A stretch of DNA of 18,364 nt from assembly GCA_045650505.1 (NCBI GenBank), contig JAZRRE010000026.1, forward strand, positions 1 to 18,364, written 5' to 3'. Source of the DNA: RGIG1681 sp045650505. Lineage in GTDB: Bacteria; Bacillota; Clostridia; Christensenellales; UBA1242. A program made the position numbers and the translations under genes. Below, one piece after another: positions 6,245 through 13,867 of this stretch. Below the pieces are notes generated by a model. It did not search any database. It worked only from the letters and a program-made list of their open reading frames with translations, and was not told where the DNA came from. Within the stretch, counting starts at the first letter, position 1; each line of letters starts with the position of its first letter.

Positions 6245-6273
6245 TTGAAAATTGAATTAATGTTTGTTAAAAT
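6245..6273 (+). promoter_or_regulatory. Extended -10 promoter of the orphan 320-aa gene
   Basis: TTGAAA (6245-6250), a 17-nt spacer, then TAAAAT (6268-6273) preceded by TG at 6265-6266. The predicted start is near 6280, giving a leader of about 29 nt that carries the GGGGAG ribosome site at 6296-6301. Confidence 0.72.
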
Positions 6274-6308
6274 AAGATTAGAAATTTTTATTTCTGGGGA
6301 GTTTGTTT

Positions 6309-7271
6309 ATGTTAACAATTAAGGAAGCAAAAAAGATTCCTTTTTCGGAATTAGATGATGAAACAAAAGAGTTTTTGTATGATTTGTTTAAACGATATGT
6401 TGTGAGAAAGAAAATTGCTGATACCAACAAAACTTTGTCATCTTTATTTTCGAAAAGACTTGGGCCTAATCCAAGAGAATATTCAAGGTGTTTTAATGAA
6501 TTTAATTCTAGTTTTGTGAGCACAGATTTGATTAGATGTTTGAGCTATGATGAGATTCATACTTCATTTTTAAAGAAAATGTCAGAAGAACAATTTAATT
6601 ATTATTTGCAGAGGACCGGCAATTCTTTTGATAGAAAAGTTGCACTTATGTGTTTTTCTATGCGTCCTAGTGAGAGGATTGCTAACAGAGTAACTTTTCC
6701 GGTTATGCTTGCTTATGCAAATATGCAAGACCTTGTTATTGAGAAAATGCAGAGTGACCCTAAAATGAGTTTGAATAGAATTTTTGCAGAATCTGCAAAA
6801 CAAGTTCGCGCTGATTTTTTTAGGGCAACAGGAAAGAAAATTAATGATACAGATATTGCAAGTGAAAGAACAGACTATAAAGCACTTGGAAAAAAATGTG
6901 CTCCTATTTGGAAACAAATGCTAGAGTTTTATAAAGCTGGTTTAGAAAACGTTGAACCACTTGAAGCTGCTAATTTTGTCAGAGAAAATTTTGTTTTCAC
7001 CACAGATGGAAGAGCTCAATTTGATGAAATTGTTAGCAAGGCATTCATTGATGCTGCAAAAGAAGTTGAAAACAATCAACAATTTTTTACACAGTTTATG
7101 GAAGATAATCCTGATGATTATATTCCTGCTGATGTTGATGAAGTTTTCTCAAAAAAGTATATTGAAGAGATTTATTTTTCAAAATTGCAAATGCCACTTG
7201 AATCGGTGTTTAATAGGCATTTGTTAGACCCAATTTACTTTGAGGCAGGGGCAAAGAAAAAAGAACAATAG
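6309..7271 (+). CDS. Unknown cytosolic protein, predicted mainly helical
   Basis: I recognise no family for this 320-residue protein. It has no signal peptide or membrane span. Composition and pattern suggest mostly alpha helix with many charged and aromatic residues; examples of conspicuous stretches are LDDETKEFLYDLFKRYVVRK (about 15-34) and SKRLGPNPREYSRCFNEFN (about 48-66). The last five residues KKKEQ are charged. The start is ATG 6309, with GGGGAG 7 nt upstream; an in-frame TTG at 6303 lies too close to that site. It is monocistronic, with its own extended -10 promoter and a strong terminator. It sits directly upstream of the polysaccharide operon but is separated from it by the terminator, so a link is not implied. 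Confidence 0.75.
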   Translation: MLTIKEAKKIPFSELDDETKEFLYDLFKRYVVRKKIADTNKTLSSLFSKRLGPNPREYSRCFNEFNSSFVSTDLIRCLSYDEIHTSFLKKMSEEQFNYYLQRTGNSFDRKVALMCFSMRPSERIANRVTFPVMLAYANMQDLVIEKMQSDPKMSLNRIFAESAKQVRADFFRATGKKINDTDIASERTDYKALGKKCAPIWKQMLEFYKAGLENVEPLEAANFVRENFVFTTDGRAQFDEIVSKAFIDAAKEVENNQQFFTQFMEDNPDDYIPADVDEVFSKKYIEEIYFSKLQMPLESVFNRHLLDPIYFEAGAKKKEQ

Positions 7272-7284
7272 AAGAAAAATTAAC

Positions 7285-7310
7285 AAAAATACCCGGACGG
7301 GTATTTTTTT
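7285..7310 (+). terminator. Rho-independent terminator
   Basis: The stem AAAAATACCC/GGGTATTTTT has a 4-nt GGAC loop (7295-7298) and a T tract to 7310. It ends the 320-aa gene and insulates it from the polysaccharide operon. Confidence 0.92.
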
Positions 7311-7331
7311 GTGCTAAAATTTATGGGTTCC

Positions 7332-7350
7332 ATAAATAATTGTTATTTAT
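7332..7350. promoter_or_regulatory. AT-rich palindrome upstream of the glycan operon promoter
   Basis: ATAAATAATTGTTATTTAT is a perfect 8+3+8 inverted repeat ending 26 nt upstream of the -35 box of the polysaccharide operon. It is placed where an activator or AT-binding protein could act. The extreme AT content raises the odds of a chance match. Confidence 0.3.
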
Positions 7351-7376
7351 ATATGTAATATATAAAGGTTTATTTC

Positions 7377-7405
7377 TTGACTCTAAAAACTGCATAGTTT
7401 ATAAT
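7377..7405 (+). promoter_or_regulatory. Near-consensus promoter of the polysaccharide operon
   Basis: TTGACT (7377-7382), a 17-nt spacer, then TATAAT (7400-7405). This is the closest match to the housekeeping sigma consensus in the window. The predicted start is about 7412, giving a leader of about 40 nt with AGGAGAA at 7432-7438, an unusually long 13 nt before the ATG at 7452. Confidence 0.85.
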
Positions 7406-7412
7406 GATAATG

Positions 7413-7425
7413 TGTGATAATCACA
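7413..7425. promoter_or_regulatory. Perfect palindrome at the operon start site, candidate operator
   Basis: TGTGATAATCACA is a perfect 6+1+6 inverted repeat that begins 7 nt after the -10 box, at the predicted transcription start. A repressor bound here would block initiation; alternatively it forms a small hairpin at the very 5' end of the mRNA. The half-sites resemble TGTGA/TCACA, but their 3-nt spacing is not the 6 nt of CRP/FNR sites. Confidence 0.45.
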
Positions 7426-7451
7426 AGTATTAGGAGAATTTTTATTAGATT

Positions 7452-8318
7452 ATGAAAGTTGATATTATATGTCCGCTTTACAATGCGGAAAAAGATATAT
7501 TGCCTCTTTTGGAATCACTTAAAAAACAAAAGGGCGTTGAAGTTGGAAAGTATAGATTTGTGCTTACTGAATCAACAGATAAATCAGAAGAAATTTTGAA
7601 AGAAAATAACATTGAATATACAAAAGTTTCAAAAGAAGAGTTTTCTCACAGCAAAACTCGTGAAGATGAAGCAATGAAATCTGATTCAGATGTTTTAGTG
7701 TTCATCACTCAAGACATTGTTGTTGAAAGAGAAGATTGGCTTGAAAAGTTGGTTACTCCAATTTTTGAAGGGGAGGTGGAAGCTTGTTTTTCTAGACAAA
7801 TTTCAAAGTTTAAAAATATTGAGAAATATACTAGAGAAAAAAACTATCCAGCAGAGTCTTACATTAATACAAAAGATGATATCGAAACAAAGGGGCTTCG
7901 AACATTCTTCTTTTCAGATGCTTCATCAGCAATCAAAACCGAAGTTTATAAAAAACTTGGTGGTTATGATGGAAAAAGGCTACCAATAAATGAGGATATG
8001 TATATTGCCTATAAGCTTATTATGAATGGTTATAAGATTAAATATTGTGCAGATTCTGAAGTTTTTCATTCACATAAGTTCACTTTAAGACAGGTTTATG
8101 ATAGATATTATTTAACAGGTATGTTTATGGCTGAAAACTCTTATCTTGATGAGTTTGGAACAACCAAAACAGGTGGTGGGCTAGCAAAATATATTTTAAA
8201 GAGAGCATTGAAAGAATTTAACATTAAAGTTTTATTTAGATTTATGCCTGATATGATGGCTCGCTGGTTTGGAATGAAAAAAGGTAAAAAAGCATACAAA
8301 AAAAATATTAAGGGGTAA
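7452..8318 (+). CDS. GT2 glycosyltransferase, rhamnosyltransferase-like
   Basis: This 288-residue family 2 glycosyltransferase has a GT-A fold. It transfers a sugar from a nucleotide donor to a growing lipid-linked glycan at the inner membrane face. The N-terminal strand MKVDIICPLYNAE is typical. ESTDKSEE (40-47) stands where the DDGSxD motif usually is, and EEFSHSKTR (62-70) followed by VFITQD (83-88) is the HSxTR...TQD signature I associate with rhamnosyltransferases of O-antigen and Gram-positive rhamnan clusters. TQD replaces the DxD metal motif. NEDMYIAYKLIMNGYKI (about 179-195) fits the acceptor/base region. The context with rmlABCD supports rhamnose as donor sugar, but donor and linkage are inferred. 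It is the first gene of the operon and ends 2 nt before the polymerase gene. Confidence 0.85.
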   Translation: MKVDIICPLYNAEKDILPLLESLKKQKGVEVGKYRFVLTESTDKSEEILKENNIEYTKVSKEEFSHSKTREDEAMKSDSDVLVFITQDIVVEREDWLEKLVTPIFEGEVEACFSRQISKFKNIEKYTREKNYPAESYINTKDDIETKGLRTFFFSDASSAIKTEVYKKLGGYDGKRLPINEDMYIAYKLIMNGYKIKYCADSEVFHSHKFTLRQVYDRYYLTGMFMAENSYLDEFGTTKTGGGLAKYILKRALKEFNIKVLFRFMPDMMARWFGMKKGKKAYKKNIKG

Positions 8319-8320
8319 AT

Positions 8321-9616
8321 ATGGCACTGGTTATTGTTACTATTTTGTTGCCTCTAGTGTTTTTAATCATTGACATTTATAAAGAACGAAAAATTTATTC
8401 GCCATCAGTGATTTTTAATGGAATCTTTTTTATAACCTTGCTGCTTTATAGTTTTAAGTGGAGTTATATTCAACAAGATTTATTAAGCACAACGCTTTGG
8501 TGTTTGTTTCTTTGTGAAGTTGGTTTTAATATTCCAATTATCGTTTCATATTTTATTAAAAGTAAAAACAAAACAGAAGAGTTGATGGTTGTGAATAAAG
8601 AAGCTGACAAAACAATAAAAGAACTAAATGGTGAAGATGAGGTTTTTTGTCTTAACAAAAAACTTGAGTTTGGAATTTTTGTTTTTGTGTTAGTGTTCTT
8701 TATGCTTGAGGTTATTGTGTGTAAAGGATTTCCATTTCTTTGGAAATTTGTTGAACACGAAGAAAGAGTTTATTTTGATTTCTTGGTTTCAAAAGTTACA
8801 ATTTGGTTTCATGCACTTATAACACTTATGGGTGCGTATTCGTTAGTAAAACCAATTAAAAATGAGTTGTTTCCAAACTTATTTTATAAAGGTTTTTATT
8901 TAATGATTCCAATTTTAATAATTTCAAGGCAAATGCTTATTGCAATGGTTGTTGAGGCATTTATAGTTTATCTTATCACTAACAAGAATAAGCCTAAAGA
9001 CTTTTATTTATACTGCGTGATTGGTGTGATTCTTGCTATAGTTGGATTTTCTGCAATAGGTAATATGAGAACGGGCGAGGATATGTTTTTGATAGTTTCT
9101 GAATTTAAAGAATCTTATAAATATGTTCCAACAATGTTTAAATGGATTTATTCTTATTTGTGTTTTTCAATATCGAATTTAAACAACTTAATTTCGATTG
9201 CAGAACCGGGAATCAATGGTGGTGTTACAACTTGGAATGAAATTATGCCATCTATGTTTGATATTAAAAATGTGGAATTGTTTAATGAAAACTATTTAGT
9301 TGATTCTCAATTTACAGTTAGCACATTTGCTCCATCACTTTATCTTGATTTTGGTATTTTTGGAGTTGGTGCGTTTTGTTTAATTATTGGGGTGGTTTCA
9401 CAATTTGTGTTTAAGAAAATGAATAAAGTTAAAGCATTGACAATTGTTTATTCAATTATCACTTATGCACTTGTGTTTATTTTCTTTGTAAATATGTTCT
9501 TTAACTTCCAAGTTATTTGTCAAGTTGTGTTTACCATTTTGATATTTGTGGTTTTAAATAATTTTATTGAAAAGAAAAGTAAAAAAATAAAAAATTCTCA
9601 AGGAGGAAAAATTTAA
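8321..9616 (+). CDS. wzy: Wzy-type oligosaccharide repeat-unit polymerase
   Basis: This 431-residue protein has about 10-12 hydrophobic spans, with a soluble, charged stretch at about 80-112 and another around 260-275. FSAIGNMRTGEDMF (243-256) and ISRQMLI (201-207) supply the arginines and Gly-Asn-x-Arg pattern common in O-antigen/capsule polymerases. The region 290-345 would be the large extracytoplasmic loop. Wzy joins undecaprenyl-linked repeat units at the outer face of the membrane. Family members share little sequence, so topology, motif and operon position carry the call. AAGGGG precedes the ATG and overlaps the end of the previous gene; the stop lies 1 nt before rmlA. If the glycan is made by a polymerase of this kind, a flippase should be encoded nearby, outside this window. 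Confidence 0.78.
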   Translation: MALVIVTILLPLVFLIIDIYKERKIYSPSVIFNGIFFITLLLYSFKWSYIQQDLLSTTLWCLFLCEVGFNIPIIVSYFIKSKNKTEELMVVNKEADKTIKELNGEDEVFCLNKKLEFGIFVFVLVFFMLEVIVCKGFPFLWKFVEHEERVYFDFLVSKVTIWFHALITLMGAYSLVKPIKNELFPNLFYKGFYLMIPILIISRQMLIAMVVEAFIVYLITNKNKPKDFYLYCVIGVILAIVGFSAIGNMRTGEDMFLIVSEFKESYKYVPTMFKWIYSYLCFSISNLNNLISIAEPGINGGVTTWNEIMPSMFDIKNVELFNENYLVDSQFTVSTFAPSLYLDFGIFGVGAFCLIIGVVSQFVFKKMNKVKALTIVYSIITYALVFIFFVNMFFNFQVICQVVFTILIFVVLNNFIEKKSKKIKNSQGGKI

Positions 9617-9617
9617 T

Positions 9618-10517
9618 ATGAAAGGTATTATTTTAGCAGGAGGCAGTGGAACAAGACTTTATCCACTCACAACAGTAACAAGTAAACAATTGTTACCGGT
9701 TTATGACAAACCAATGATTTATTATCCATTATCAATTTTGATGCTTGCAGGTATTAATGAAATTTTAATCATTTCAACACCAGAAGATACTCCAAGATTT
9801 GCAGCACTTTTTGGTGATGGAAGCAAATTTGGTTTGCAATTAACTTACAAGGTTCAACCATCTCCAGATGGTCTTGCTCAAGCTTTTATTTTGGGTGAAG
9901 ACTTTATTGGAAATGACACAGCTTGTATGATTTTAGGAGATAACATTTTCTATGGTTCAGGTCTTCTTGGTGGACTTCGTAGAGCAAGAGAAAATGCTGA
10001 AAAAGGTGTTGCAACAGTATTTGGTTATCACGTTACTGACCCAGAAAGATTTGGTGTTGTTGAATTTGATGAAAACAAAAGAGCAATTTCAATTGAAGAA
10101 AAACCAAAAGTTCCAAAATCAAACTATGCTGTTACAGGTCTTTATTTCTATGATAACACTGTTGTTAATTATGCAAAGGGCTTAAAGCCATCAGCAAGAG
10201 GAGAACTTGAAATTACTGACCTTAATAGAATTTATCTTGAAAAAGGCAAGTTAGATGTTGTTACATTTGACCGTGGTCTTACTTGGCTTGACACAGGCAC
10301 ACATCAATCACTTGCAGATGCAACTGCATTTGTAAAAATGATTGAAGAACATCAAGGTCTTAAGATTTCTTGTCCAGAAGAAATTGCTTATAACAATGGC
10401 TGGATTACAAAGGAACAACTTTTAGAACAAGCAAAACTTATGGAAAAGAACCAATATGGTCAACACTTAAAGAAAGTTGCTGAAGAAGCTTACGTTAGAA
10501 GACATAAAGAAATTTAA
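9618..10517 (+). CDS. rmlA: Glucose-1-phosphate thymidylyltransferase
   Basis: RmlA joins glucose-1-phosphate and dTTP to give dTDP-glucose, the first step for both dTDP sugars made by this operon. Seen in the 299-residue protein (normal length): LAGGSGTRLYPLT (6-18) with the nucleotide-binding glycines and catalytic Arg13, SKQLLPVYDKPMIYYPLS (22-39), ILGDNIFYG with the metal Asp, EEKPKVPKSNYAVTGLYFYD, ELEITDLN, and TWLDTGTH. All expected motifs are intact, so it should be active and feedback-regulated by the end product as in the family. Strong AAGGAGG lies before the ATG. It sits 1 nt after the polymerase gene and 10 nt before rmlC. Confidence 0.97.
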   Translation: MKGIILAGGSGTRLYPLTTVTSKQLLPVYDKPMIYYPLSILMLAGINEILIISTPEDTPRFAALFGDGSKFGLQLTYKVQPSPDGLAQAFILGEDFIGNDTACMILGDNIFYGSGLLGGLRRARENAEKGVATVFGYHVTDPERFGVVEFDENKRAISIEEKPKVPKSNYAVTGLYFYDNTVVNYAKGLKPSARGELEITDLNRIYLEKGKLDVVTFDRGLTWLDTGTHQSLADATAFVKMIEEHQGLKISCPEEIAYNNGWITKEQLLEQAKLMEKNQYGQHLKKVAEEAYVRRHKEI

Positions 10518-10527
10518 GAGGTAAATT

Positions 10528-11085
10528 ATGAAAATTGAAAAAACCGAACTTCAAGATGCTTTTATAATTGAACCAGATGTGTTTGGTGATTCTCGTGGTT
10601 GGTTTATGGAAACTTATTCTAAAATCAAACTTGAAAACGAAACAACTGTTGAATTTGTTCAAGATAATCAATCTTATTCTTCACAAAAGGGGATTTTAAG
10701 AGGTCTTCATTGTCAAACAAACCCACACTGCCAAACAAAACTTATTCGTTGCACAAGAGGTGAGATTTTAGATGTTATTGTTGACATCAGAAAAGGTTCA
10801 CCAACATATAAAAAATGGATAAAAGTTGAACTCACAGCAGAAAACAAAAAACAACTTTACATTCCAAAGGGATTTCTTCATGGTTTTGTAACACTTACTG
10901 ATGATGTTGAAGTTCAATATAAAGTTGATGATTATTACTCAAAAGAGTGCGACAGGTCAGTTAAGTTTAATGACCCTGAATTTTCAGTTGAATGGGGAAT
11001 TGAAAACCCAATTTTATCTGATAAAGATAAAAATGCTCCACTTTATAGTGAAAGCGACTGCGACTTTGTGTATGAGGAGAAGTAG
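10528..11085 (+). CDS. rmlC: dTDP-4-dehydrorhamnose 3,5-epimerase
   Basis: RmlC epimerises C3 and C5 of dTDP-4-keto-6-deoxyglucose, committing it to L-rhamnose. In the 185-residue cupin: FGDSRGWFMETYS (19-31), QDNQSYSSQKGILRGLH (45-61) with catalytic His61, Lys71, LDVIVDIRKGSPTY (81-94), IPKGFLHGF (112-120) and VQYKVDDYY (129-137) with the likely catalytic Tyr131. All are the expected motifs and the length is normal. AGAGG precedes the ATG and the stop is 2 nt before rmlD. It competes with the 3,4-ketoisomerase encoded later in the operon for the same substrate. Confidence 0.97.
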   Translation: MKIEKTELQDAFIIEPDVFGDSRGWFMETYSKIKLENETTVEFVQDNQSYSSQKGILRGLHCQTNPHCQTKLIRCTRGEILDVIVDIRKGSPTYKKWIKVELTAENKKQLYIPKGFLHGFVTLTDDVEVQYKVDDYYSKECDRSVKFNDPEFSVEWGIENPILSDKDKNAPLYSESDCDFVYEEK

Positions 11086-11087
11086 TT

Positions 11088-11936
11088 ATGAAAATTTTAG
11101 TTACAGGTGTTAAAGGTCAACTTGGATATGATATTTGCAGAGAACTTGCAGAACGTGGTTACACAGATGTTATTGGTGTAGATAAAGATGACCTTGACAT
11201 AACTGATGAAAAAGCAGTTCATGAGTTTATTGAAACTGCAAAACCTGATGTGATTATGCATAATGCTGCGTGGACAGCTGTTGATGCGGCAGAAGAATCT
11301 CAAGAAGCGTGCTATAAAGTTAATGTGCTTGGAACAAGATATATTGCCGAAGCTGCTCAAAATGTTGGTGCTAAAATTGTTTATATTTCAACAGATTATG
11401 TTTTTGATGGTGAAGGTGAAAACTATTTTGAAGTTGATGATAAAAAAGCACCACTTTCTGTTTATGGAAAAACCAAATATGAGGGTGAACTTGAAGCGAA
11501 AAAATGTGATAAACATTTTATTGTTCGTATTTCTTGGGTTTTTGGAATCAATGGAAAGAACTTTGTAAAAACAATGCTTGCACTTGCAGAAACAAGAACA
11601 GAGCTTAATGTTGTTGCTGACCAAATTGGTTCACCAACATACACTTATGACCTTTCAAAACTTCTTTGTGATATGATTGAAACTGAAAAGTATGGTGAAT
11701 ATCACGCCACAAATGAAAATATTTGTTCTTGGTGTGATTTTGCTAAAAAGATATTTGAAATTGCAGGCAAAGAAATGAAGGTTAATGCTGTAACATCTGC
11801 TGAATATCCAGCAAAAGCACACAGACCAAGCAATTCAAGACTTTCAAAAAAATCTCTTGACGCAGCTGGATTTAACAGACTTCCAACTTGGGAAGATGCA
11901 CTTTATAGATATATAAAGAATGAATTAAACAAATAA
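11088..11936 (+). CDS. rmlD: dTDP-4-dehydrorhamnose reductase
   Basis: RmlD reduces dTDP-4-keto-L-rhamnose to dTDP-L-rhamnose with NAD(P)H. The 282-residue short-chain dehydrogenase has the Rossmann motif VTGVKGQLG (5-13), NAAWTAVDAAE (59-69), STDYVFDG (101-108), the catalytic YGKTK (Tyr126, Lys130), RISWVFG and RPSNSRLS near the C-terminus, all characteristic of the family. GAGGAG precedes the ATG within the end of rmlC. Together with rmlA, rmlC and the distant rmlB it completes the rhamnose pathway. Confidence 0.97.
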   Translation: MKILVTGVKGQLGYDICRELAERGYTDVIGVDKDDLDITDEKAVHEFIETAKPDVIMHNAAWTAVDAAEESQEACYKVNVLGTRYIAEAAQNVGAKIVYISTDYVFDGEGENYFEVDDKKAPLSVYGKTKYEGELEAKKCDKHFIVRISWVFGINGKNFVKTMLALAETRTELNVVADQIGSPTYTYDLSKLLCDMIETEKYGEYHATNENICSWCDFAKKIFEIAGKEMKVNAVTSAEYPAKAHRPSNSRLSKKSLDAAGFNRLPTWEDALYRYIKNELNK

Positions 11937-11946
11937 GGATAAATAA

Positions 11947-12861
11947 ATGGAAAAGTTACCAAAAGTGCTAGTTATTATGTCAACTTATAACGGCGAAAAA
12001 TTTATGGCTGAACAAATTGATTCAATTTTAGCTCAAGAATCAGTTGATGTTGCTCTTCATATTTTTGATGATTGTTCAAAAGATAATACTCAAAAAATTG
12101 CAAAAGAGTATGAAAAGAAAGATAAAAGAGTTGTTCTTCATATCAACGAAAAAAATAAAAACTTTACATATAACTTTATTGATGGATTGTTCACATTTAA
12201 AGATGAGCAAAAATATGATTATTATGCATTTGCTGACCAAGATGATTTTTGGGTTGAAAATAAGTTGATTTCTGCAATTAATAAAATTAATGAAGCGGGA
12301 AAATGCACGCTTTATGCGGCAAATTTAAAGATTGTTGACCAAAATCTTGAGTATGCGGGAAACAATATGATGGATACAAAATATGTCAACAAACATTATG
12401 ATGTAATTTGTAAAAATATTGTTACAGGCTGCACAGCAGTTTTTGATAATGACTTTAAAAATTTGGTAACAAAACATTATCCTGAAAATATTTATCTTCA
12501 CGATTATTGGCTTGCACTTATTGCAAATTATACAAAAGATGCTCATTTTGTTTATGACACTTGTCCTGATTATATTTTGTATCGCCAACACGGAAATAAC
12601 CAAATTGGTGAAAATAAAGGAGGTCTTGTTAAAAGGGCATTTAAACTAGTTTTTAAAAAGAAAGACCCAATAAAATCTACCAGAAATTTGGTAAAAAGAT
12701 TTTATGAACTTTTTGAAGATGATATTTTAGAAAGTGATAAAAAGATAATGAATAGATTTGCAAATGTGAATAAATTTAAAAACAGATTTGTTTTGTTTTT
12801 TAAGGTTAGAAGCAATTATTCATTTAAATTAAAAATAAAAATGTTGATAAATAGGTATTAA
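11947..12861 (+). CDS. GT2 glycosyltransferase, RgpB/rhamnosyltransferase-like (copy 1)
   Basis: This 304-residue GT-A transferase has VLVIMSTYNGEKF (7-19), IFDDCSKDNT (39-48) and FADQDDFW (95-102) with the metal-binding DQDD. VTGCTAVFD follows in the acceptor region, then HDYWLALIA and YRQHGNN. This motif set is that of rhamnosyltransferases acting in O-antigen and streptococcal rhamnose polysaccharide synthesis, which agrees with the rml genes beside it. The C-terminal 80 residues are basic and may contact the membrane or lipid carrier. It is clearly paralogous to the gene at 13868-14794, with about 60% identity by eye and no gaps over the first 220 residues; the two diverge after that. AAGGAT precedes the ATG. 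Donor and linkage remain inferred. Confidence 0.87.
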   Translation: MEKLPKVLVIMSTYNGEKFMAEQIDSILAQESVDVALHIFDDCSKDNTQKIAKEYEKKDKRVVLHINEKNKNFTYNFIDGLFTFKDEQKYDYYAFADQDDFWVENKLISAINKINEAGKCTLYAANLKIVDQNLEYAGNNMMDTKYVNKHYDVICKNIVTGCTAVFDNDFKNLVTKHYPENIYLHDYWLALIANYTKDAHFVYDTCPDYILYRQHGNNQIGENKGGLVKRAFKLVFKKKDPIKSTRNLVKRFYELFEDDILESDKKIMNRFANVNKFKNRFVLFFKVRSNYSFKLKIKMLINRY

Positions 12862-12864
12862 ACT

Positions 12865-13863
12865 ATGAAAGATTTAGTTAGTGTAATTGTTCCGGTTTAT
12901 AAAGTTGAAGAATATTTGCCTAAATGTATTGAAAGCATATTAAATCAAACACATAAAAACATAGAACTTATTTTGGTTGATGATGGCAGTCCTGATAATT
13001 CACCCAAAATTTGTGATGAGTATGCTAGCAAAGATAAAAGAATTAAAGTTATACATAAAAAGAATGCAGGTGTTTCAGCTGCTAGAAATGATGGACTTGA
13101 TGCGGCAAAAGGAGATTTTATTGCATTTGTTGATTCAGATGACTGGATTGAACTTGATATGTATGAAAAGCTTATCAAAAAACAACAAGAAAATGATTAT
13201 GACCTTGTTATGTGTAATTTTAATTGGGTTATTGATGGAAAAACAACACATATGTATGAAGGCAGCAAAAAAGAATTTTGCGAAAGCAAAGATATCACTT
13301 ATTTGCTTCGAATGCCTGATTTTAAAGCTGTTGGTGAAGATAAATTTGTTTCTAATGGAAATATAAATTGCTATACTGCAAAATATATATATCGCAGAGA
13401 AATTTTGAAAAACATTAGGTTTAATACAAATTTAACATATAGCGAAGACATTAGATTTTTATTGGAAATATATTTAAATAAAGACCTTAAAGTGGGATAC
13501 ATTGAAGACTGTATGTATAACTACTTTATTAGAAAAGCATCTCTCAGTCAGGGTAGAGTTTATAATTTGGTTGAAAAGAGCCAAAAGTTTATTGACTCTG
13601 TCACCGAACTTCTTAAAGGAACAGAGTATGAAGATTTGATTGATGCACAAAAGTTTTTCTATTATTATGTTTGCGTTGTTAATAAAATTAGATACAACAC
13701 AGATGATGATTTATCTAGCATTAAGTCTTGGAATAATAGAAAGACTTATAAAAAACACAAGGTTTTGTGCAATGGTTTAAAATCAAAAATAAAAGCATTT
13801 TTGGTGCATAAGAAATTATGGTTTGTTTTTAAACTTGGCATTAAATTAAAGAAAAAGGGATAA
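12865..13863 (+). CDS. GT2 glycosyltransferase, EpsH/WcaA-like
   Basis: This 332-residue transferase has the standard GT2 catalytic domain: SVIVPVYKVEEYLPKCIESI (6-25), ILVDDGSPDNS (36-46), NAGVSAARNDGLDAA (67-81) and AFVDSDDW (87-94) with the DxD-type metal site. EDIRFLLEIY (about 193-202) supplies the ED motif of the catalytic base region. Beyond about residue 230 the sequence is basic and not recognisable. It differs in type from the two paralogues that flank it, and it likely adds a different sugar or linkage. Only a weak AGG precedes the ATG, 3 nt after the previous stop, so translational coupling is probable. Substrates are unknown. Confidence 0.88.
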   Translation: MKDLVSVIVPVYKVEEYLPKCIESILNQTHKNIELILVDDGSPDNSPKICDEYASKDKRIKVIHKKNAGVSAARNDGLDAAKGDFIAFVDSDDWIELDMYEKLIKKQQENDYDLVMCNFNWVIDGKTTHMYEGSKKEFCESKDITYLLRMPDFKAVGEDKFVSNGNINCYTAKYIYRREILKNIRFNTNLTYSEDIRFLLEIYLNKDLKVGYIEDCMYNYFIRKASLSQGRVYNLVEKSQKFIDSVTELLKGTEYEDLIDAQKFFYYYVCVVNKIRYNTDDDLSSIKSWNNRKTYKKHKVLCNGLKSKIKAFLVHKKLWFVFKLGIKLKKKG

Positions 13864-13867
13864 CGAT

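Noticed and set aside
6278..6917. Minus-strand open frames opposite the 320-aa gene
   Set aside because: The plus-strand frame is longer and has promoter, ribosome site and terminator; the opposite frames have none of these and give biased, Cys/Phe-rich sequence.
7413..7425. CRP/FNR-type binding site
   Set aside because: The half-sites look right, but they are 3 nt apart rather than 6, and the site sits at +1 rather than at an activating position. Kept only as a generic operator candidate.
11097..11644. Open frames on the minus strand opposite rmlD
   Set aside because: They lack ribosome sites, are low-complexity Asn/Ile/Phe/Cys-rich translations, and overlap a fully recognisable gene.
12325..12603. 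Minus-strand open frame inside the first RgpB-like gene
   Set aside because: It has no ribosome site and an unlikely Ile/Cys-rich composition, and the plus-strand gene has all GT2 motifs.
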